From JAGNRR01 sp964409905 (GTDB taxonomy: Bacteria > Bacteroidota > Bacteroidia > Chitinophagales > Chitinophagaceae): 64,000 bases of DNA. Below the pieces are notes generated by a model. That model saw nothing but the letters and a program-made list of their open reading frames with translations. It did not search any database and was not told the DNA's origin. Below are positions 1 through 8,602 of this stretch, piece after piece; position 1 is the first letter of the stretch; each line of letters starts with the position of its first letter. Location: positions 1-64,000 of the forward strand of contig CAYPET010000007.1 in NCBI GenBank assembly GCA_964409905.1, written 5' to 3'. The position numbers were made by a program, and so were the translations under genes.

Positions 1-875
1 GTTATAATACCAATAATGCCATGCAATGCGAGCATTCCCGTGCTATAACGCGGGCTGTCATAGAAAGCAACTATTCTATCTTCTAAAGGGCCATTATGTA
101 TATTGACATAAGGGCACATTTCGTTTTGTAAATCTAGCATGGCTTTCTCTAGAGCTGGAATCATACTATTTTGCAGATACGGACCTAAAGGTGGAAGTAA
201 TTTGTCCGGCTGAGTAGGCAAATAGGTCATAGTATATTGATAATCAGCACCATTACTCACATGGGTTTCGATATAAATTTCTGGATTTATAAGCTGGATT
301 AATTTGGCAAAGGTTATTGCGTTTCGACTGTCACATTTGATAAAGTCTCTATTTAAATCAAGATTTTGCGCATTACCACGAAAGCCATACTCCTCTGGGC
401 CAAGTTGATTTGCTCTGCTTGATGAATTGATATTATGTGCGCCTCCAATATTGTAATAGGGTATGCAGACAAAAATGCAACTATCCAGCAGTTTCGAAAA
501 ATGCTGCTTCTTTAAAATATCCTCAAAAAATAGCATGCTCGCATCTACACCGTCTGGCTCGCCTGGATGTATAGCATTGTTAATTAGTATTTTTACACTT
601 TGATCTTTTTGAATATCCCGAAACCCAACTCCCTGTTTACTAAGAGTAATTACATGCAGTGGCAAACCAGCATCCGTCATGCCAAAAGTATCAATGTTTA
701 CTTGCTTATTTGATTTGGCAAGTGCTGTCCACCAATGAATACCAACTTCATACGGGGCAGAACGCAACCCATTGGTTTGGTTAAAATAAGTGTCCTGTGC
801 AGTTAGTTTTAAGGAAAGGAAAAGCAGTAGCGTGAGAGAACAATATGCAAAATGATAACCCAATAATCTACTCAC
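1..875 (-). CDS. M14-family zinc carboxypeptidase, C-terminus cut by window edge
   Basis: At least 291 residues read on the minus strand and run off base 1. The N-terminus is a signal peptide (SLTLLLFLSLKLTAQ), so the protein is exported. The M14 zinc motif is visible as HPGEPDG (HxxE, ligands His and Glu), and the third ligand His lies in IETHVSNGADY. Family members cleave C-terminal residues from peptides using one zinc; the substrate here is unknown. The only start codon between the upstream gene's stop and the signal peptide is GTG at 875, 9 bases after the end of pdhA, so the two probably share a transcript. The catalytic C-terminal Glu and any sorting domain lie outside the window. Confidence 0.8.
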   Translation of the reverse strand, partial: MSRLLGYHFAYCSLTLLLFLSLKLTAQDTYFNQTNGLRSAPYEVGIHWWTALAKSNKQVNIDTFGMTDAGLPLHVITLSKQGVGFRDIQKDQSVKILINNAIHPGEPDGVDASMLFFEDILKKQHFSKLLDSCIFVCIPYYNIGGAHNINSSSRANQLGPEEYGFRGNAQNLDLNRDFIKCDSRNAITFAKLIQLINPEIYIETHVSNGADYQYTMTYLPTQPDKLLPPLGPYLQNSMIPALEKAMLDLQNEMCPYVNIHNGPLEDRIVAFYDSPRYSTGMLALHGIIGII

Positions 876-884
876 GGTAATTTG

Positions 885-1877
885 CTAATCAACGATAAAA
901 GGATAATCCTCTTGCGTATAAATATCGCGGTATAATTCGCTGTCATCAGGCCATGGAGAATTTTCGGCAAACTCAACACAATCCGCTACTATCGCTTTTA
1001 CATTTTTCTGAATTTCTTCTAGGTCAGCTTCTGTTGCAAAATTGTTTTTCAGCAATATATTTTTCACGTATTCAATAGGGTCTTTTGCTTTAAACTCAGC
1101 TTCCTCTTCCTTAGTGCGATATTTGGCAGGGTCGCTCATACTATGCCCCTTAAATCGGTACGTTTTCATTTCCAATAATGTTGGTCCATCCCCCTGACGA
1201 GCTCGTTTTACAGCACGATTAATTCCTCTGTGTACTTCTTCGGGGTTCATACCATCAACACTATCGCCAGGCATGTCGTAGGCATCGGCAAGTTTATAAA
1301 TATCCAATACATTACTTGTGCGCTCTACAGACGTACCCATTGCATAATAATTGTTCTCACAAACAAAAATAACTGGCAATCGCCAGGTCATGGCCATATT
1401 AAAAGTTTCGTGAAGAATACCCTGACGAGCAGCTCCATCACCAAAGTAACAAATCGTTACACGATCGTTTCCGTTATACTTATCCGCAAAAGCAATACCG
1501 GCACCTAAACCAATTTGACCTCCTACAATACCATGGCCACCAAAGAATCTTTTTTCCTTTGAAAAAAAGTGCATACTGCCGCCTTTACCTTTACTGCATC
1601 CGGTTGCCTTGCCGTATAATTCTGCCATGCATTCGCGTGGGGTAATGCCTTTGGCAATAGCCAATCCATGGTCACGGTAAGCAGTAATCATATTATCATC
1701 TTCGCGTATAGCGGTCATGGTACCCGAAGAAACTGCCTCTTGACCAATGTAAAGGTGACAGAACCCTCTTATTTTTTGCATACCATAAAGTTGTCCAGTC
1801 TTCTCTTCAAATTTCCGTTGAAGAAGCATGTTTTCATACCAGTATAAATATGTCTCTTTGCCAAATTCTAATGCCAC
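885..1877 (-). CDS. pdhA: Pyruvate dehydrogenase E1 component, alpha subunit
   Basis: Full-length (330 aa) E1-alpha subunit, which uses thiamine diphosphate to decarboxylate pyruvate for acetyl-CoA formation. The TPP-binding motif runs from GDGAARQG (residues 146-153) to the NN pair at 175-176, and the regulatory-loop sequence GHSMSDPAKYRT is present near residue 245. The start is GTG at 1877 (MALEFGKETY). The E1-beta partner is not adjacent, so the heterotetramer must be completed by a gene elsewhere. A short gap places the M14 peptidase downstream in the same direction. A branched-chain E1-alpha is the alternative, but the overall sequence reads as pyruvate-type. Confidence 0.93.
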   Translation of the reverse strand: MALEFGKETYLYWYENMLLQRKFEEKTGQLYGMQKIRGFCHLYIGQEAVSSGTMTAIREDDNMITAYRDHGLAIAKGITPRECMAELYGKATGCSKGKGGSMHFFSKEKRFFGGHGIVGGQIGLGAGIAFADKYNGNDRVTICYFGDGAARQGILHETFNMAMTWRLPVIFVCENNYYAMGTSVERTSNVLDIYKLADAYDMPGDSVDGMNPEEVHRGINRAVKRARQGDGPTLLEMKTYRFKGHSMSDPAKYRTKEEEAEFKAKDPIEYVKNILLKNNFATEADLEEIQKNVKAIVADCVEFAENSPWPDDSELYRDIYTQEDYPFIVD

Positions 1878-1999
1878 GATATAATTTATTTAGTCGTTTG
1901 CGAAAATACACTTTGCATATTTAAAAAGTACGAAATGAGCACTTTGGATTTTGTATTCTTATACTTTTGATACAGGATGCATTATCTTCGTAAGCCGCT

Positions 2000-3283
2000 A
2001 TGAATCCTGACAAGATACAATTTCAAAATACTCGAAGTTTTGCCAAGGAATTGGATGATGCCGATTCGATAGGTCATTTTCGAGATCAGTTTCTTTTTCC
2101 TAAATTAAATGGTAAACGTGCCACATACTTTTGTGGCAACTCATTAGGTTTACAGCCCAAGGGTACCAAAAAGTATTTCGAAGAAGAGTTGCAAGACTGG
2201 GCCAATTGGGGGGTTGATGGTCATTTTAATAGCACACGTCCTTGGTTTGGATATCACCACCAATTCACCGATAGCCTGACTAAGTTGGTGGGAGCCAAAA
2301 ATACAGAAGTTGTTGCCATGAATACACTTACTGTAAACTTACACTTGTTGATGTTATCGTTTTATCGACCTACCAAATCACGATACAAAATTATTATGGA
2401 GGCGGGTGCTTTTCCCAGCGATATGTATGCGATGGAAACACAGGCCGCAATTCATGGGTTCAACCCTTACAAAGCTGTAGTGGAAGTGGCTCCGCGGAAG
2501 GGAGGGCACATTATTGAGGAAGATGATATATTGGCTGCTATAGAAAAAAATAAATCATCTGTAGCAATAGTAATTTTCGGTGGGGTAAATTACTACACCG
2601 GGCAATATTTTGATATCGAAAAAATTACCCAAGCTGCGCACAAAGCAGGCGCAATTTGCGGATTTGACTTAGCCCATGCGGCTGGTAATTTGCCCATGCA
2701 TCTTCATAAATGGCAAGTTGATTTTGCTTGCTGGTGCTCTTACAAATATTTAAACTCTGGCCCTGGTGGGGTAGGTGGTGTGTTTATACATGAAAAACAT
2801 GCTAAGAATCCCAAGACACCTCGTTTGGCCGGTTGGTGGGGATACGATGAAAAAAAACGGTTCAAAATGACTAAAGGTTTTGTACCTATGCCCAGCGCCG
2901 AAAGTTGGCAAATGAGCAACGCCCAGGTATTTAATATGGCGGCGCACCGAGCAAGTTTGGATTTGTTTGATCAAACATCAATGGAAGATTTACGTGAGAA
3001 AAGTATCATGCTAACGGCCTATGCAGAACATTTGCTGCATCATGTAAAAACGGAGAATAAGAGATTAGCCTTCGAAATCATTACACCCTCAGATAAAAAC
3101 AGAAGAGGTGCTCAGTTATCATTGCTGTTTTCAAAAAATGGACGCAAAGTTTTTAAGCACCTTGAAGAGAATAACATTGTAGTAGATTGGCGCGAACCGA
3201 ATGTGGTACGTTTTGCCCCTGTACCTATGTATAATAATTTTCAGGATGTATACGAACTTTATGCATGCCTGAAAACATTTTAA
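2000..3283 (+). CDS. kynU: Kynureninase
   Basis: 427-aa PLP enzyme of fold type I that splits L-kynurenine into anthranilate and alanine (tryptophan catabolism, or the kynurenine route to NAD). The Schiff-base Lys is K249 in CWCSYKYLNSGPGG, and the PLP-pyridine Asp is in GFDLAHAAGN (D223). FCGNSLGLQPKG near residue 45 is the typical kynureninase N-terminal signature. No other kynurenine-pathway gene lies beside it. A TACTTTTG -7-like element at 1962-1969 lies about 30 bases before the ATG. It is divergent from pdhA, separated by 122 bases. No clear terminator follows. Confidence 0.95.
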   Translation: MNPDKIQFQNTRSFAKELDDADSIGHFRDQFLFPKLNGKRATYFCGNSLGLQPKGTKKYFEEELQDWANWGVDGHFNSTRPWFGYHHQFTDSLTKLVGAKNTEVVAMNTLTVNLHLLMLSFYRPTKSRYKIIMEAGAFPSDMYAMETQAAIHGFNPYKAVVEVAPRKGGHIIEEDDILAAIEKNKSSVAIVIFGGVNYYTGQYFDIEKITQAAHKAGAICGFDLAHAAGNLPMHLHKWQVDFACWCSYKYLNSGPGGVGGVFIHEKHAKNPKTPRLAGWWGYDEKKRFKMTKGFVPMPSAESWQMSNAQVFNMAAHRASLDLFDQTSMEDLREKSIMLTAYAEHLLHHVKTENKRLAFEIITPSDKNRRGAQLSLLFSKNGRKVFKHLEENNIVVDWREPNVVRFAPVPMYNNFQDVYELYACLKTF

Positions 3284-3363
3284 CCTCGATTGCGAAATCG
3301 GAATCGCTTCAATTATTACAATGGAGTAGCGGATGTAAAAACTTGGTTTTATCTATCATTTTA

Positions 3364-4761
3364 TTATCCAAAGAATAAATATGCTAATAAAATTGAGGTA
3401 ACGATACCGGCAAGATCAGCAAGTAGCATGGCGCCAATTGCATAGCGGGTATTTTTAATTCCTACTGCACCAAAATAAACAGCCACAACATAAAAGGTTG
3501 TGTCGCTTGTGCCCTGTAATACCCCCGATAATCGGCCAGCAAAACTATCTGGACCAAAAGTATTCATAGCGTCTACCATCATGCCTCTTGCACCGCTACC
3601 ACTAAGTGGTTTTATCAAAGCAGTAGGAAGGCCATCAACAAAACGAGTGTCAGGAAAGATTGAAAATACAAAACGAAGACCATTCATGACGATTTCAAAA
3701 ACTCCGCTTGTACGCAAGAGACTGATTGATACTAAAATACCAACTAAATAAGGAATTATTTTTACCGCAACCTGAAAGCCATCTTTGGCGCCATCAATAA
3801 AGGAGTCGAAAACTTCTATTTTTTTATATAAAGCAGCTACTAATATAATAATAGAAAATATGGCAAGGATTAATCCATTACTTAGTGTGCTACTAAATTG
3901 TTCTAAAACTGTTTTGTTCAAATTAACCAAAAAGGTAACAAAAGCTGCTAAAAAAGCACTAATCCCCAATATCCAAACTAAAATGGTTTTTTGAAAAATA
4001 TTTATTCGTTGTTTGAAAGCAACGATTAACATGGAAGTGATGGTGGCGACAAATGTGGCAATCATACACGGTATAAATACATCTGTAGGGTCGCTGGCCC
4101 CCATAGAAGATCGAATGGCAATGATGCTTACCGGTATCAATGTCAAGCCAGATGCATGCAATGCTAAAAACATTACCTGGGCATCTGATGCCGTTGATTG
4201 GTTTGGGTTTAATTCCTGCAGACTTTGCATGGCTTTCAGTCCGAATGGTGTAGCGGCATTATCTAGGCCAAGTAGATTTGCTGAAAAATTCATCATCATA
4301 TGACCTATGGCAGGATGATTTTCAGGCACGCCGGGGAATAACTTTGTAAAGAAAGGTCCAATAATTCGGCTTAAAAATCGAATGCCGCCAGCTTTTTCGG
4401 CAATGGACATTAGCCCCATAAACAGGGCCATTATGCCTATTAGCCCAAGACTTATTTTCACTGCGGTTTCAGCTATTCCGATCATTCCGTCAGACTGGGG
4501 CACCTTTAGTACATCGATATTGTTCTCATGGTAGCGATAATAATAAGTCCCATGAGTAAGCACGGTGCCCGTTTGTAAGGTGTTCAAATCATCTTGTGTG
4601 ACAGCGTTTGTGCTCAAGGTGTTGACCAGGATTGTATCACCGGCCTTGCCTGTAACCATTTGAGCAAAAATTTGTTTTTCATTGGGGTTGAATAAAAAAT
4701 TAAAAATGGCCACCACAAAGGCAACAATTACAAACCAGCTCCAGATTTTACTTAAAGACAA
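3364..4761 (-). CDS. Fused SpmA/SpmB-type nucleoside-recognition (gate) membrane protein
   Basis: 465-aa polytopic inner-membrane protein. The N-terminal part resembles spore maturation protein A, with a loop carrying MMMNFSANLLGLDNAATPFG near residue 160; the C-terminal half resembles SpmB, with SGSGARGMMVDAM and GTSDTTFYVVAVYFGAVG near residues 390-425. Both halves belong to the Gate/nucleoside-recognition domain family. In Firmicutes these are two genes required for spore core dehydration; a fusion is common in non-sporulating Gram-negatives, where its role is not established. A soluble insert (about residues 35-90) sits after the first membrane segment. No partner gene in the neighbourhood suggests a substrate. 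Confidence 0.85.
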   Translation of the reverse strand: MSLSKIWSWFVIVAFVVAIFNFLFNPNEKQIFAQMVTGKAGDTILVNTLSTNAVTQDDLNTLQTGTVLTHGTYYYRYHENNIDVLKVPQSDGMIGIAETAVKISLGLIGIMALFMGLMSIAEKAGGIRFLSRIIGPFFTKLFPGVPENHPAIGHMMMNFSANLLGLDNAATPFGLKAMQSLQELNPNQSTASDAQVMFLALHASGLTLIPVSIIAIRSSMGASDPTDVFIPCMIATFVATITSMLIVAFKQRINIFQKTILVWILGISAFLAAFVTFLVNLNKTVLEQFSSTLSNGLILAIFSIIILVAALYKKIEVFDSFIDGAKDGFQVAVKIIPYLVGILVSISLLRTSGVFEIVMNGLRFVFSIFPDTRFVDGLPTALIKPLSGSGARGMMVDAMNTFGPDSFAGRLSGVLQGTSDTTFYVVAVYFGAVGIKNTRYAIGAMLLADLAGIVTSILLAYLFFG

Positions 4762-4827
4762 TTCTAATATTTTTTTGAAAGATAGATTTTTTATTGTGTA
4801 TTGATGGATACACCATTGGCCAATTTA

Positions 4828-5412
4828 TTAATCGTATTTTGCATCAGGGTCAGCAATCTGTGTAAAATCGATAATTAAATTTAACATAGCTGCTCGATCT
4901 TGCCAGCCAGGAAATTTTCGCTCTATGTATCTCAGTGGCGCATAAGTCGCAAAATCTTTGTAATAGTCAAGACCGATATAACGGAATCTAAATGTTTCTC
5001 CTTTAGATACTATCAAATCAACATTATCCTTAACCGTTATATTCAATAGTTTTGGGTTAATATGAGAGAAATTCGTTTCGCGGCAACGTCGCAATAATTG
5101 TTTAATCTGTTCTTGTTGTTTTTGGGATAATTGCTCTTCTTTTATTTTACGTTTTTTTTGTTCTCCGTTGGCTGTATAAAAGGTAAAATATCGCACGGTA
5201 CCATCGGGCGCAAAAATATACAATCGTGACTCTGTGCCTGTAACTAAGTAATTAGTGGTAGCCGTTTCGATTGTTTCTGCATTGTCATATTCCAAATCAA
5301 GTATTTCCAGCCAAGGGTTTTTCTGCCCTGCATATTGTGTAGAATCTGGCTGCGCAGCGTAAATATTACTGCATGTACCTAATAGGAATAAAAAGATGAC
5401 TACTTTATCCAT
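4828..5412 (-). CDS. Secreted protein of unknown function
   Basis: 194 aa with a short N-terminal signal sequence (VVIFLFLLGTCSNIYA). I do not recognise a family. The mature part begins with a region containing TESRLYIFAPDGTVRYF, which looks like beta strands, followed by a strongly charged helical stretch (KKRKIKEEQLSQKQQEQIKQ) and a C-terminal Tyr/Phe-rich segment. It has a single Cys at about residue 109 besides the one in the signal. It lies between mscS and the SpmAB-like gene on the same strand, with 36 and 66 bases between them, so cotranscription is possible. Confidence 0.6.
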   Translation of the reverse strand: MDKVVIFLFLLGTCSNIYAAQPDSTQYAGQKNPWLEILDLEYDNAETIETATTNYLVTGTESRLYIFAPDGTVRYFTFYTANGEQKKRKIKEEQLSQKQQEQIKQLLRRCRETNFSHINPKLLNITVKDNVDLIVSKGETFRFRYIGLDYYKDFATYAPLRYIERKFPGWQDRAAMLNLIIDFTQIADPDAKYD

Positions 5413-5448
5413 ACACTGTGTATGGATAAAAATACAAAAAAAAATTGC

Positions 5449-6285
5449 TTACTTATGTACGCGCAACTGAGGGTAGGGTATTGTAATACCTTCTTTGGCA
5501 AATCGTTTCTTTACAGATTCCAAAATATCACATTCCAATCTGAAGGCATCGGCATTACTCGGCGTCCATGCATAGGCGCGTAAATTTACCGAAGAACTTT
5601 CCCAAGAAGTCATTAGCACAAGTACTTTAGGCGGGTTTTCTTCGCCTTGAGCAGATTCCTCTTCGCGATTATCAATACATAGAGGGTGGTTTTCTATTTC
5701 TTCAATAATGATTTTACGAGCCAAGTCCACATCACTCTCGTAGCTGATAGAAAAATTGATTTTCTTTCGAATTTTCTCTTCATCTAGGGTGCTGTTAATA
5801 AGGGTTGAATCTGCAATTTTTGTATTAGGAATTACGATACGTCTATTTTCAAAATCTTTTATTACTGTATGGCGAAACGTAATATCGGTGACAACTCCTT
5901 TCAATCCTCCGTCAATTTCAATGACGTCATCAATTTGAAATGGTTTGAAAATAACAATAAATACACCACTGATAATATTAGAAAAGGCTGCCTGAGAGGC
6001 AAAACCAATAATGGCTGCCAAAATTCCCGCACCTGCCAATAAAGAACCGCCAAGTGTGCGTAGCTTCGGGATTGCCATAAAAATCAATACCAAAGCAATA
6101 CTATAAATTACAAACCCTAAGGAGTTTTTGATAAAATTAATCTTGGTGGTCTGATGTCCCTTGTCGTCTAGGCGATTAATAATCCGATTTATTGCAGAAC
6201 GCAAGAACCAATTGATGAGAAAGGCACCTATTAAAACAATGGCAGAATAGAAAAATAAATGGTATTTATCTAGAATTGCTTCCAT
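5449..6285 (-). CDS. Small-conductance mechanosensitive channel (MscS family)
   Basis: 278-aa MscS-type channel that opens under membrane tension to release solutes on osmotic downshock. It has three N-terminal transmembrane segments; the pore helix TM3 with its Gly/Ala pattern (SLLAGAGILAAIIGFASQ, near residues 80-97) runs into the family signature NIISGVFIVIFKPFQIDD, followed by the cytoplasmic beta and alpha/beta domains. The ATG overlaps the stop of the upstream aminotransferase-like gene as TAATG, which indicates translational coupling on one mRNA. No physiological link between the two products is obvious. Confidence 0.93.
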   Translation of the reverse strand: MEAILDKYHLFFYSAIVLIGAFLINWFLRSAINRIINRLDDKGHQTTKINFIKNSLGFVIYSIALVLIFMAIPKLRTLGGSLLAGAGILAAIIGFASQAAFSNIISGVFIVIFKPFQIDDVIEIDGGLKGVVTDITFRHTVIKDFENRRIVIPNTKIADSTLINSTLDEEKIRKKINFSISYESDVDLARKIIIEEIENHPLCIDNREEESAQGEENPPKVLVLMTSWESSSVNLRAYAWTPSNADAFRLECDILESVKKRFAKEGITIPYPQLRVHK

Positions 6286-7493
6286 TAAATTTTTTCATTC
6301 ATAAAAGCCGTAATGCTTTCTTTCATGTGATCAATTTGTGCTTGAACCAAACCATGGTGACAAGCAATTAGCATCCCACCTTTCATCACTTTATCGGCCT
6401 CTGGGTAAGCATTGGCAGCTGCTTTATGCGCAATGTTTTTAAAGCCAGGTTGACGTAATATGTTTCCGGTAAAAACGGTTCGGGTCATAATGTTCCGTTT
6501 TTCTAAGAATATTTGCAATTCTCTGCGTTTGAAATGAGCAGTCTCACGAATGGTGACCGGAAATGCGAGCCAAGCTGTGCGAGAGTTAGGCAACTGTTTA
6601 GGCAAAATGAAATACTCTTCATACTGCTCGAAAAATGACCTTAGATGATTGTAATGTTTTGTGCGCAAATCAATATTGGCAGCCAATTTGCTCAGTTGAA
6701 CCAAACCAAAAGCCGCACCTAGTTCACTTGGTTCGATATTAAAACCAGGCTCTTCAAATACAAATTTGGCATCATATGGAATACCGTCGACTTCTACATT
6801 AAATCGATTTTCGATGGCCTCGCTCTCTACAAAAAGTGATGAAGAGCGTCCCCAAGATCGAAGTAGTTTGCCTCGCTCCATATAAGCTTCTGAATTTACG
6901 CAAAGCATTCCACCATTGCCGGCACAATTGATGATATGTGAGCCATAAAAACTAGTAGTACTCATGTCAGTAAAACGACCGCTGCTTGCTCCATCAATTT
7001 CTGCACCAAGTGTATCCGCACTATCTTCTAAGACAAACAAATTATACCGATCCGCAATCTCCCGAAGTTGTTCCCATTGGGGTAAATTTCCCATTAAGTT
7101 AGGTATCCACAGCGCCTTGGTTTTGTCCGTAATCATTTCTTCTACCTTGGTGGCGTCAATATTGTATGTGCCTTCTTCGACATCAATAAATGCCGGTATC
7201 CAACCTTTCTTAATTAATGGAGCCACGGTAGTGCTAAAAGTGAGGGCAGGAGTGATAATTTCTGCACCAGGCTCAAAATCGAGTAGTTCTGCTGCGAGAT
7301 ACAACGCACTTGAACCGGAGTTGACGCCTAAACCGTAATTTTTACTGTATAAGCCAGCTACCTTTTGTTCCAATTCACGCACATGTTTACCCATTTGTGT
7401 TGAAGTCTGCAATACATGCACTACGGCATCAATTTCTTCTTGGCCATGTACGGTCTGACCATACGGTACGGCTATGTAATCTGCTTGTGTCAT
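6285..7493 (-). CDS. DegT/DnrJ-family PLP enzyme of the ColD/RfbH (sugar 3-dehydratase) type
   Basis: 402 aa from the ATG at 7493; a TTG nine codons upstream is possible but less likely. The fold-type-I sugar-aminotransferase pattern is clear (NSGSSAL, LEDSADTLGA, ELGAAFGLVQL). At the position of the Schiff-base Lys the sequence reads SFYGSHIINCAGNGG, with His186 replacing Lys. This substitution defines the PMP-dependent 3-dehydratases ColD, RfbH and E1 (ddhC), which remove the C-3 hydroxyl of 4-keto-6-deoxy sugars. The Cys cluster that binds 2Fe-2S in RfbH/E1 is missing (GRSSSLF after the conserved WGR), so it is closer to ColD. Likely role: deoxy-sugar for surface polysaccharide; no sugar-nucleotide cluster surrounds it. 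Confidence 0.82.
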   Translation of the reverse strand: MTQADYIAVPYGQTVHGQEEIDAVVHVLQTSTQMGKHVRELEQKVAGLYSKNYGLGVNSGSSALYLAAELLDFEPGAEIITPALTFSTTVAPLIKKGWIPAFIDVEEGTYNIDATKVEEMITDKTKALWIPNLMGNLPQWEQLREIADRYNLFVLEDSADTLGAEIDGASSGRFTDMSTTSFYGSHIINCAGNGGMLCVNSEAYMERGKLLRSWGRSSSLFVESEAIENRFNVEVDGIPYDAKFVFEEPGFNIEPSELGAAFGLVQLSKLAANIDLRTKHYNHLRSFFEQYEEYFILPKQLPNSRTAWLAFPVTIRETAHFKRRELQIFLEKRNIMTRTVFTGNILRQPGFKNIAHKAAANAYPEADKVMKGGMLIACHHGLVQAQIDHMKESITAFMNEKI

Positions 7494-7566
7494 TGTGCGC
7501 AAATCTAAGTATTTGACCAATAAGGTTAATCAAATTTGATTTAAGAATTACTTAATAAAGTTGGCC

Positions 7567-7574
7567 TAAATTTG
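7567..7574 (+). promoter_or_regulatory. Bacteroidota -7 element before the HMG-CoA-lyase-like gene
   Basis: TAAATTTG matches the TAnnTTTG -7 consensus of the phylum and lies 8 bases before the ATG at 7583. No TTG is seen at the expected -33 distance, so this is a half-site call. It would give a leader of only a few bases. Confidence 0.4.
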
Positions 7575-7582
7575 TGCAAGCA

Positions 7583-8440
7583 ATGAAAATAAAACTGATT
7601 GAATGTCCGCGAGATGCCATGCAAGGTTGGCCAAATTTAATACCCACTGAAAAAAAGGTTCGTTACATCAACCAATTACTGAAAGTCGGTTTTAATACGA
7701 TAGATTTCGGATCATTTGTTTCGCCTAAAGCAATTCCGCAAATGGCTGATACTAAAGATGTTTTAACACAGCTGGACCTGAGCACTACAACCTCAAAATT
7801 GCTGGCGATTATTGCAAACAGCAGAGGGGCAACTGATGCAGTGGCGTATGAGCAAATTGACTTCCTTGGTTTTCCTTTTTCAATTTCTGAAACATTTCAA
7901 TTAAAAAACACCAATAGTTCAATAGATGCATCGCTGAAACGTGTGGATGAAATGCAAAATCTCACCGTTCGAAATAATAAAAAATTGGTAGTGTATATAT
8001 CTATGGGTTTTGGCAATCCTTATGGCGATGAATATAATGCAGAAATTGTAATGCATTGGGTTGAAAAATTAGTTGATTTAGGCATTTCAATTTTTGCCAT
8101 GAGTGATACTGTAGGCATAGCCACTCCAGACAATATTGAATATATTTTTAATGCTGTAAACCGTGAGTTTGGCGACAAGCAGATAGAATTTGGCGCACAT
8201 TTTCATAGTACACAAGAAACAAGAATAGAAAAATTACAGGCCGCAATCAACAGTAATTGTTATCGTTTTGACAGTGCTATTAATGGGATAGGGGGTTGCC
8301 CAATGGCGCAAAATGATCTTGTGGGTAATATGGCCACAGAGGATTTGGTAGCATTCTTAGAGCATAATGGTATTGAGCACTATTTAGACAAAAAAGCACT
8401 CATTGAGGCTGTGAAAATAGCTCAAACTGTTTTTGTTTAA
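7583..8440 (+). CDS. Hydroxymethylglutaryl-CoA lyase-like protein
   Basis: 285-aa TIM-barrel lyase of the HMGL/DRE family. Expected reaction: HMG-CoA to acetyl-CoA and acetoacetate, the last step of leucine breakdown. Visible signatures are IECPRDAMQGW at the N-terminus (family usual PRDGLQ; the catalytic Arg and Asp are present), the metal ligands in AHFHST, and the catalytic Cys loop GIGGCPMA followed by GNMATED. The ATG at 7583 follows a -7-like element; a GTG three codons upstream would overlap that element and is less likely. The PRDAMQ variant is the only departure; homocitrate-synthase-like or other condensing activity is unlikely given the GIGGCP loop. Confidence 0.87.
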   Translation: MKIKLIECPRDAMQGWPNLIPTEKKVRYINQLLKVGFNTIDFGSFVSPKAIPQMADTKDVLTQLDLSTTTSKLLAIIANSRGATDAVAYEQIDFLGFPFSISETFQLKNTNSSIDASLKRVDEMQNLTVRNNKKLVVYISMGFGNPYGDEYNAEIVMHWVEKLVDLGISIFAMSDTVGIATPDNIEYIFNAVNREFGDKQIEFGAHFHSTQETRIEKLQAAINSNCYRFDSAINGIGGCPMAQNDLVGNMATEDLVAFLEHNGIEHYLDKKALIEAVKIAQTVFV

Positions 8441-8602
8441 ATATTGTCATATTTCGCCATTTTTTTCTACTTGAATACAAAGAATGCTAACAGTTAGAGT
8501 TGACTAAGCGTCTTTATTAACATTAGGATATTAAGGTTTGTTTATCTTGATTTTTGGTATACAGTAGAAATCAAAATATCTTTATACAAAATTGCATTTG
8601 GC

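Noticed and set aside
3284..3340. Small inverted repeat after kynU (CGATT/AATCG)
   Set aside because: Only 5 bp and without a T run; not a credible terminator.
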